Below, piece after piece: positions 52,234 through 61,200 of a DNA stretch of 64,000 nucleotides. Position 1 is the stretch's first letter; the number at the start of each line of letters is the position of its first letter. This DNA is from Pyropia haitanensis (taxonomy: Eukaryota; Rhodophyta; Bangiophyceae; Bangiales; Bangiaceae), in assembly GCA_008729055.1 (NCBI GenBank), contig SDUX01000008.1, positions 4,675,756 to 4,739,755 on the forward strand, written 5' to 3'. The notes under the pieces are model-generated. The model searched no databases and had not been told where the DNA came from. It was given only the letters and a program-made list of their open reading frames with translations. The position numbers were made by a program, and so were the translations under genes.

Positions 52234-53213
52234 TCAGTACCCCGCCAGCACCTTGTCCGCCAGGCCCAGCGCGCGGCTGCGCTCGCCTTGCAGCGCGGCC
52301 TTGCCGCCAACGGCGGGCTCAAACTTGCGCTTCCGCCCCCGCACGGGCGCGACCTTCTCCCCCTCCACCCGCTTGTCAAACCGGCCCGCCGACGCGGTCG
52401 CGCGCTGCGACACCGCGACGGTGGCGGCGAGCTTGGCCTTGTCCACGTACCGCCCGCCCTTGGCGCTCGCCCCGCGCTTGCCGACCGACGGCTTGGCGGT
52501 GATGCCCACGTCCAGGGCGGTGAGCGCGTCGGGCGCGGCCGCGCCGCGACGGGCCTTGCCAACGCCCTTGCCCTTCTTGCTCTTGGCGCCGCCGCCCCCC
52601 CGCGCCGCCACCGCCGCCACCGCCCGCCCCGCCCGCCGCTCATTCGCGGCAGCGGCCTTGGCGTTCTTCTCCACCGCCGCCCGCGCGGCGGCCTTGCGCG
52701 GCGCAAACGGCTCGACCCCCCCCGCGTCGGCGTGGCCCATGCCCTCCTTGTGGGGCACCAGCCAGTTTTGGGGGTCCTTCTCCACCCGCTTGTAGCCGTG
52801 GCGCACCTTGAACGAGCGGCTCGTCTCGTCCCACACCACCCGCTCCCGCTTCTTCTTGGTGATGCCCTTGGCCTTGGCAAACGCCTCCCACTTGGTCAGC
52901 GGCGCGGCGGTGCGGGGCGGCAGCGCCCGGGGCAGCACCGTCGACGGCGGGGGGAGCGCCACCACCCGCCCGCCCGTCGTTGATGGCACGACGGGGAGGG
53001 CAAAGAGGGCGGTAACGAGGGGGGCAATGCCCGCCGCGGCGGCGGCGGCCATCTCATCTTCGGTGGACAGGGGGGTGGTCGCAGGGGGGGAGAAGGCCGT
53101 CAGGTTGCCAATGTCCAGGACGATGCCGTCCGCGGCGGCGGCGCCGGGGAGGGGGTCCTCTTCCGTGGCACACACAGCGGGGGGGGGTCCCCGACCACGT
53201 CCATACCGTCCAT
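52234..53213 (-). CDS. RRS1: Ribosome biogenesis regulatory protein RRS1
   Basis: Stop at 52234-52236; proposed start cat at 53211-53213 (MDGMDVVGDPPP), about 326 residues. RRS1 works in the nucleolus in 60S subunit assembly, bringing the 5S RNP with RPF2. Matching blocks, in family order: IVLDIGNLTAFSP, IAPLVTALFALP, TVLPRALPPRTAAPLTKWEA, FAKAKGITKKKRERVVWDE, SFKVRHGYKRVEKDPQNWLV. The C-terminal half is rich in Lys, Arg, Ala and Gly, as expected of a nucleolar protein, with KRKFEP near the end. The start needs one frame change at G9 (53179-53187): the ORF encoding the body has no ATG between an upstream stop-free stretch and the LDIGNL block, whereas the shifted frame supplies MDGMD right before it. 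Confidence 0.9.
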
Positions 53214-56200
53214 GCCGGCGCCACGCGCCACGTGCACAAAGGGAGACGGGACCGGAACACCGAGGGGTGCAGGCCCTAGGAGCAAGTAGAACAGAGCTGG
53301 GCGAGACGGGTGGGGGACAGCTGGGGTGGCAGGTATGCGGCAACCAGGAATCCAACGAGAACGAGAGCGGGGTGACACGGGTTGCGGGGGGGGGGGAGGG
53401 AACAACGGCGACGGCGCGCGGTGACGCGCGCGGGCAGAACGCGCGCGCAACGCTCTCGACGCGCAAGTTTGCCTTGGGGAAGACGGGCGCCGCCGTCGTC
53501 CCGCAATGAAATTGACCCATCAAGTCCCCCCGTAATGAAAACTGAATTGGCGGAAAAAAACATCTAGCCACCGGCTGTTGGTGGTTGATGGGTGCGACGC
53601 ACGCGCATGACCCAGCATCCGGCACGCACCCGCTTGGGCGGCGCCTTGACCGCCTGGCTCCCGCCGTTAACCGCAAACACCGCCCACCAAGGCACACGCC
53701 CACCGAGGCACACGCCTGAGCGGGAGGGAGTCGTCAGCGCGCGGGGGCGCCCGCGCCCCCGTCACCACTACACCGTCGGCGGGCCAATGTGTGTCAACGG
53801 GGCGCCGCGAAAGGGCGGCCCCCGACGGGGCGCTCCGCCACCGCGCAGGGCCACCGCCGCCGCCGCCGCCTCCGCCGCCGCTGCCGCTGCGGTCGTCGTC
53901 GGGCAACGGCGGGGGACTGTCGACGCCGCCGCTGCCGTTGTCGCCACCATCACCGCCGCCGCCGCCGCCACGGTCACCATCGCAGACGCCGCCACCGCCG
54001 CGGCCGCCCCGACCGCCGCCGCGGCGGCCATGCGCGCGCCGCGGCGGGCCGTCCCCAGATTTTTTTGCCGTCCGGTGCGAGCCACGCCGGCAGGGGTGGC
54101 GCCGCGAATATCCCTCTCCCCGATGGGGAACTTCCCCCCCTCCTCCTCCAACCCCCCTACCGCCGCCGTCACCGTCGCCACAGCCGATTTGCCGCGGCGT
54201 TGGGGGTCCTTTGGCGCCCAGCCACAACAGTGGTGGCGGCAATGGCTCGGAAGCGGCGAGGGGGGGGCTTGTGACGGACGCCCGGGCCACCCCGCACGTC
54301 GGCGGATGCCGCCGCCGCCGCCACCCGCCCGACCGCCATCCGCGGCGGGGCGGACCCCGCTGCGACCGCTGCCACCCGCCGTGGCTCCGCGAAATGTCGC
54401 TGCCGCCGCCACCACAAGCGGCGGCATACCTCCTCCCCCGCACCGCCGTCGGGGGCCGCCGCGTGGGCGCCCTGGTGGTCACCGACGGTGCCGAAGTCGG
54501 AGCGCCCGCTCCCGCTCGCCGACTCGGGGTACGTCCCCTCACTCCCCGCTCAGTGCACTTGCAGACACGGGGCATTGAGGACACGCGCGTCAGCCAGGCG
54601 CCGCGCGCGCAGTAGCCGCGTTCGCGCCCGCCGCGCATGTCCGCCCCCCAACCTTTTCGACGTGTTTCCGAAGCGTTGGTGCGGCCTAGAAGCGAGACTA
54701 CGCCGTGCGGTTCCGTCTCAACAAGCGACAAACTGTCAAAAGGAAGCGCGCTGCCGATGCAGGCGCAACCGCCTGCGACACCGTCACTGTGAACAGAAAG
54801 GATAGCATGTTGCCTTTCGCGTCGTCGGACCACGCGGTCTCTCGACTCGGCCATATGGGCCCGACACCCACGCATACAATCCAGACACACACTCAGTGCT
54901 GACGGTCCGATCGACCACCGCAAGAAACTCTCCCGCGAGATACTGTCTCCCGTAGACCGACGGGACCGTACACCCATAGACCTCGACAGTCACTGCCGCC
55001 GCCGCAGTCGGGGCCGCTAGCCACCGCTACTCAAGGGAAGGCGGACGGGTGGACAGTGTCCAGAGCGGGAGAGAGGCGGGAGGAGTGGGACAAGGCGCAA
55101 GAGTCTCACCACCAAGCGCGGGTCTGCGCGCGTCTTTGGCTGCGTGTGTGGTGGTCAGACTATTGAACGGCGGTACTGGCAGCGCTGCGGAAGTGCCGCA
55201 AGCACAACAAGTAGCACATTGGTTGGGTCGACCGCGTCCGAAGCTCGGTCGTACCAGATCAGGCCGCCACCAAGATGAGGGGGTGCGCCTTCTTGCCATC
55301 TTCCTATGCCGCAGCAGACGGGTACCAGGCGTCCACGATGAGGAGCAGGCGATGTCAGGCGAGGTTTGCAACGTAGGAGGGAGTATGCGTTCATCAATGA
55401 GACAGCGCTAGTGGTGAGACGGACAGCTTGCGGCTGTTGGTCCCGCTTGGTCTGCTTTTTTTTTCTACCCGCCCCAGCCGCCGGCACACGCTGCGGCCCG
55501 CGCGCCACAAAGCGGGAATCTGCTGGGGGGCGGCAGCCGCGGCACCGGCCGCCAGCTGCCTGGCGCCCCCCCCATACACTGGGCGCCCACGGCCGTGCGC
55601 GACTATGGCGCGCGGGCGTCCACGGGGGTGTGACTCGGGCCCCCCCCAGCGTGCCCGTTGCGGGCGCGGCCAGCCGGGCACCCCCTGAGGCACCCCACCG
55701 CCTCTGCCTACTCCCCCCCCCTCCCGCTCGTTGGTACCGACAGCGCGCTTTCCGCTGGCGGTAGGGCGGCCGCACGCCGACGCGCCTGAGCGCAGGCCCG
55801 TCGCCGCCACCGCCACCACCAATCGGCCGCGAGCGTGAGGGTGCGCCGCGGCAACGCCCCTCGCGGGCGCGTGGCACGCGCCGCCGCACCCTCTGCCCGC
55901 CGCCGCCTGGCGAGCCGGTCCGCTCAAAAATAAAGAACACGGCGACCGCGCAGTGGGTGCTAAACCGGGACCACGTGCAAGAGGGGTCGGAGCCGATCAT
56001 CACGATTCTTGCTTGCACGGCAACGGTGCTCGACCCCTGTTGGCAGCAAGAAATTTGCCAAGAGTTTGCTGCTCAAAGCACGATTCTTGCACTGGTGCAA
56101 AAGTCAAGCAGTCTTGTCGTCCAGAACAAAAAATCTCCCACGTTTGATTCAGCCGGTTTGTCGGACGGTGTCCAATGAAAACTCTCGGTTGACATGGAGA

Positions 56201-56356
56201 GCGCAGCATTGAGAACGAACCCCTCTGTCATGCGCGTACCCACATCCACGCAGCCGCCGCCGCAGTCGCATTCGCCGACGGGCGGGCGGCGGCCGCGGCG
56301 GACCGCGAGGCGGGGTCTGCCGCCGTGGCGGCCGCCGCCGCTCGTCGCGCGGCGAG
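53214..56356. other. Gene-poor region between RRS1 and the PRL1 fragment
   Basis: 53214-53500 is the RRS1 upstream region. 53830-54450 is GCC/GGC-rich and open in several frames on both strands. 54600-55500 has balanced composition and no clear frame. 55970-56120 carries a repeated CACGATTCTTGC (56000 and 56078) and an inverted GGGGTCG/CGACCCC pair, perhaps remains of a small element. No gene is supported. Confidence 0.4.
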
Positions 56357-56488
56357 CTAGTCCCGCTTGGGATTGAGGTCGCGCTCCCAGTTGAGCGAGT
56401 AGTCGGCCTTCGTCGCGCCATCCACCGCGTTCCACACCTTGATCGTCTTGTCCGCCTCGGCCGGCAGCAGCGGTGGCGGCGCGAGTAG
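56357..56488 (-). pseudogene. Orphan terminal exon of splicing factor PRL1/PLRG1 (Prp46)
   Basis: The minus frame ends LLPAEADKTIKVWNAVDGAT then a tail finishing NWERDLNPKRD and TAG at 56357-56359. AEADKTIKV followed by a D-x-AT motif and a short W-containing tail is the closing WD40 blade of PRL1/PLRG1, a spliceosome-activating Prp19-complex protein. A good splice acceptor, CCAACCCCCAG, ends at 56489 on the minus strand. I find no other WD40 blade upstream on this strand before the ankyrin gene, about 1.7 kb away. It is therefore either the last exon of a gene with a very distant start, which is impossible to the right because of the ankyrin gene unless overlapping, or a captured or left-over fragment. 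Confidence 0.55.
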
Positions 56489-58243
56489 CCTGGGGGTTGG
56501 CAGTCGCAGCCGCACGAAGGGGGGCACGCGTCTGCACTTCCTCGGGAGGGGTCGTTTTGGTCGCCGTGGGCGGAACGAGGACATCCGCACGGCGGGAGAG
56601 CGGCACGCGTCGGCCGTGAGCACGTTGTCGTACGAGAGAAAGGCGGCAAGAGGGAAGCACCAATTTTTTTGTTATTCCCCACCTTCATGTGCAGGTGTAT
56701 TGACTGACTCGACAACGGGAGATATTCTGGCTGCACGGCCGTCTTCCCGGAGCGGCCTTGATAGCTCTTGAGCAAAACGCGACAAGCGTTGTCTAAAAAT
56801 GCTGTTCTCCGCAGCAGTTTTTTTCGATCCGTTGTACACAGCGCTCCGTTATAATAACGCTTGTTCCCGACGTGCGACAGCGTAGCCCCAAGAACGGCGC
56901 TTCTTTTGGTGTAACGGTTGTCCCCGGTACTCATACGGAACCTACTCCTGAAGCGCATGCTATGAGAAATCACGGAAAACGTGGGCGGAACATGTGATGC
57001 TGGGGGGTCTCAAATCGTTGCATCCCCGGATTACACCAAAAAAGCAAGAAATCCGTGGTCCCGGTTCAGCCTGCGCTGCGCCGTGCGGACACTCGCCTCT
57101 GTTGTCGACGGTCAGGCTCTGCGGCTGGGAATTCCACCTTGCCAACGATGGGGCCGACCGCGGGGACGCGCAGGTTGTCGCAAGCCCCACTACGTGGGCC
57201 AATCAGACACACGGCACGGCCCGACCGGGGTCTGTCCCCCAATGAAACAGCGGGCCAAGTGGCCGGCGACGGCCAGGGAGCGACAGCCCGGTTTGACATC
57301 CACCCGATCCCCCGTGGACCGTCCCGGCGGTGTCTACGTAGCGACGCGACTGCCGGCCGGTACCTTAGCCCAGCGCCAGGTGGCCCGCCGGGCCCGCCGC
57401 GAACAGACACGCAGGCGGCCACGCCCCGCCCCGCGCGCTGATTGCAAAGACGGCTGCCTGTGTCGGGATGCTCGGCGCACAGGCTCCCGTTGCCCAGCAC
57501 GGCGGTCCCTGTCATGGCCCACACGGTACAAACAGCCAACCGGCCATCTCGAGCCCCTTTGCGCGCACACCCCCCCGCGGCCCTCACCGTCGGTGCCGCG
57601 CCGCGCGGGCCTGCAATCCTTCAAGAGTCGCTGTTTCCTACTCTACGCGGGTGCCGTCGCCCGCGCGCTCCGTGTGGAGAGTCGGCGAGGCCGCACGCAC
57701 GCCCGTCCACGCGCGATCGCAACTGTTGTCACTTCGTCTGCCCCTACCCCCATCCCTCCCCCCCTATCCTAATTGCTCATCCTTCATCTCAGCGGCAAGC
57801 TCCCGCCGCCTCCCTTTGATTGGTGGCGTTCCGCGCGCGGCGGCCGCCACAGCCGCTTTGACCAGAGGTGCTTGCCGCCGCCGCCGCCGCCCCGCCCCGC
57901 TGCGGGGTGCCAGCTGACGCCCGCGCTTGGAGGTAGTGGCGGTGGTGGTCGTGGAGGTGGGTTGCCTTGGCCTTTTCTCCCGCCCACCTCGGTCCCCCGC
58001 TCCGGGGTGCTGTGGCGGGTGCCGCCGCCGCCGTTCAACGCCCCTTCGCGTGGCGGCAGCAGTCGCGGCCGCGGGGCGGACGGACAGGTGTCTGCCGGCT
58101 TTCGTGGCAGTTGCGCCGCCAACCCCGTCGGAGGCGGTTGCCCCTACGGCCGTCGCAGGTTGGGCGGCAGAGGAGCCGACGGGGCGGCGGCGCTTACCCC
58201 TGGTGCGGCGGTTGTGGGCGAGCTTGGGGGAGGCGTGGCAACC
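56489..58243. other. Region upstream of the ankyrin gene
   Basis: 56640-57000 is AT-richer, with a minus frame (to 56973) that has ordinary amino-acid composition but no recognisable family. 57000-57720 is moderately GC-rich. A C/T-rich tract at 57730-57770 may be the ankyrin gene leader. The frame of the ankyrin protein is open back to 57773, but no ATG occurs in it before 58244. Confidence 0.4.
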
Positions 58244-61200
58244 ATGGCGACCATCCCGACGGTGCCGCCGCCGCCGCCGCCGCCGGCCAAGCCAGTGGCG
58301 GTGCCCTCTGGTACGTCGGCGGGCGCGCCCGTGGCGCCGCCGCGCCGGTCGCCACCCTGGTACGCAACGCAGGAGCGACCACTGCCGCCGCTGCACGAGG
58401 CGGCGTGGAGCAGAGGTGTGGCGGTCGTGAAGGCTCTCCTTGATGCCGGCGCTGACGCAAAGGCGGTCAATCACGAGGGCGACACGGCCCTGCACTGGGC
58501 GGCGGCCGCCGGGGACGTTGCGTCGGTGCGGGCGCTGCTGGCAGCGGGCGCCAGCGTGGCTGCTTCGTCCACTTGGTGCGCGGAAGGCATGTGGCGCCCT
58601 ATCTTTCATCACGGTTTTCTAGCGTTGCACTGGGCGGCCAGTAGCAGGGACGTATCGACGATTGAGGTGCTTCTGGCCGCCGGTACGCCCGTGGACGGTG
58701 CCACCGACTTCGGATCGACCGCTCTACACTATGCAGCGCACGCTGGGGACGCGGCTGCTGTTCGGGCGCTGCTCGACGCGGGGGCGGACGTGGCGACCAG
58801 CACCGATGTCGGGGAGGCGCCTTTGCACTGTGCGGCGTACAGTGGGAGCGCAGCAACAGTACGGATGTTGTTGTCTGCTGGCGCGGATGTGGCTGCATGC
58901 ACTGCGTACGGGGCGACCGCGCTGCACATGGTCGGCGAAGGCGACGGCGATGAGGCTGCTCGCGTACTGTTGGACGCTGGAGCCAGCGTTGAGGCCACAA
59001 CTAACAAAATTTTACGATGGTCCATTGCGTATCCCATCGCGCCGTTCGACCAGTCGATCTTCAACGCCGACCGGGTACACAAGCTCGCCTTCCGTTTTTC
59101 AGGTGTCACGCCCCTCCATTCTGCTGCAGGCAAAGGCAATGTTGCCTCCATACAGGCGCTGTTGAGAGCGGGTGCAACCATAGATACCACAGACAACCTG
59201 GGCACAACGACCCTGCAGGCGGCGGGGCGCTGTGGCAGCACGGCGGCTGTGCAGATGCTGCTCGATGCGGGTGCCAAGATTGGCGAGGTCAGCAACAACG
59301 GGCGCTCGGCGCTGCACGAGGCGGGGAGCAGTGGCAGCGCGGCGGCGGTGCGGACGCTGCTCGACGCGGGTGCCAACGTGCTGGCGACGGACAAGTACGG
59401 GCGCTCGGCGCTGCACGAGGCGGGGAGGAGTGGCAGCATGGCGGCGGTGCGGAAGCTGCTCGACGCGGGTGCCAACGTGCTGGCGACGGACAACTACGGG
59501 TGCATGGTGCTGCACGAGGCGGGGAGGAGTGGCAGCGCGGCGGCGGTGCGGACGCTGCTCGATGCGGGTGCCAAGATCGGCGAGGTCAGCGACAACGGGC
59601 GCACGGCGCTGCACGAGGCGGGGAGGAGTGGCAGCGCGGCGGCGGTGCGGACGCTGATTGACGCGGGTGCCAACGTGCATGTCACGGACAAGGACGGGCG
59701 CATGGCGCTGCACGAGGCGGGGAGGAGTGGCAGCGCGGCGGCGGTGCGGACGCTGCTCGACGCGGGTGCCAACGTGCTAGCGACGGACAAGGACGGGCGC
59801 ACGGCGCTGCACGAGGCGGGGAGCAGTGGCAGCGCGGCGGCGGTGCGGACGCTGCTCGACGCGGGTGCCAACGTGCATGTCATGGACAAGGACGGGCGCA
59901 TGGCGCTGCACGAGGCGGGATGGAGTGGCAGCGCGGCGGCGGTGCGGACGCTGCTCGACGCGGATGCCAACATGCATGTCACGGACAACTACGGGTGCAT
60001 GGTGCTGCACGAGGCGGGGAGGAGTGGCAGCGCGGCGGCGGTTCAGGTGCTGCTCGATGCGGGTGCCAAGATCGGCGAGTTCAGCGACAACGGGCGCACG
60101 GCGCTGCACGAGGCGGGGAGCAGTGCCAGCGCGGCGGCGGTGCGGACGCTGATTGACGCGGGTGCCAACGTGCATGTCACGGACAAGGACGGGCGCACGG
60201 CGCTGCACGAGGCGGGGAGCAGTGGCAGCGCGGCGGCGGTGCGGACGCTGCTCGACGCGGGTGTAAACGTGCTGGCGACGGACAAGTACGGGCGCACGGC
60301 GCTGCACGAGGCGGGGAGCAGTGGCAGCGCGGCGGCGGTGCGGACGCTGCTCGACGCGGGTGCGATCGTGCATGTCACGGACGACTACGGGCGCACGGCG
60401 CTGCACGAGGCGGGGAGCAGTGGCAGCGCGGCGGCGGTGCGGACGCTGCTCGACGCGGGTGCCAACGTGCTGGCGACGGACAAGGACGGGCGCACGGCGC
60501 TGCACCAGGCGGGGAGGAGTGGCAGCGCGGCGGCGGTGCGGACGCTTTTCGATGCGGGTGCCAAGATTGGCGAGGTCAGCGACAACGGGCGCATGGCGCT
60601 GCACGAGGCGGGGAGGAGTGGCAGCGCGGCGGCGGTGCGGACGCTGCTCGACGCGGGTGCCAACGTGCTAGCGACGGACAAGTACGGGCGCACGGCGCTG
60701 CACGAGGCGGGGAGCAGTGGCAGCGCGGCGGCGGTGCGGACGCTGCTCGATGCGGGTGCCAAGATCGGCGAGGTCAGCGACAACGGGCGCACGGCGCTGC
60801 ACGAGGCGGGATGGAGTGGCAGCGCGGCGGCGGTGCGGACGCTGCTCGACGCGGGTGCCAACATGCATGTCAAGGACAAGTACGGGCGCACGGCGCTGCA
60901 CCAGGCGGGGAGGAGTGGCAGCGCGGCGGCGGTGCGGACGCTGATTGACGCGGGTGCCAACGTGCTGGCGACGGACAAGTACGGGCGCACGGCGCTGCAC
61001 GAGGCGGGGAGCAGTGGCAGCGCGGCGGCGGTGCGGACGCTGCTCGACGCGGGTGCCAACGTGCTGGCGACGGACAAGGACGGGCGCACGGCGCTGCACG
61101 AGGCGGGGAGGAGTGGCCGCACGGCGGCGGTGCAGATGCTGCTCGATGCGGGTGCCAAGATCGGCGAGGTCAGCGACAACGGGCGCACGGCGCTGCACGA

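Noticed and set aside
56149..56973. Minus frame of 274 codons overlapping the PRL1 fragment
   Set aside because: It reads the PRL1 exon in the wrong frame and ends in Arg/Pro-rich shadow sequence; the first 110 residues match no family I know.
57773..58243. N-terminal extension of the ankyrin frame by 157 codons
   Set aside because: It would begin with TTG; no ATG exists in that frame before 58244, where the start context is strong.
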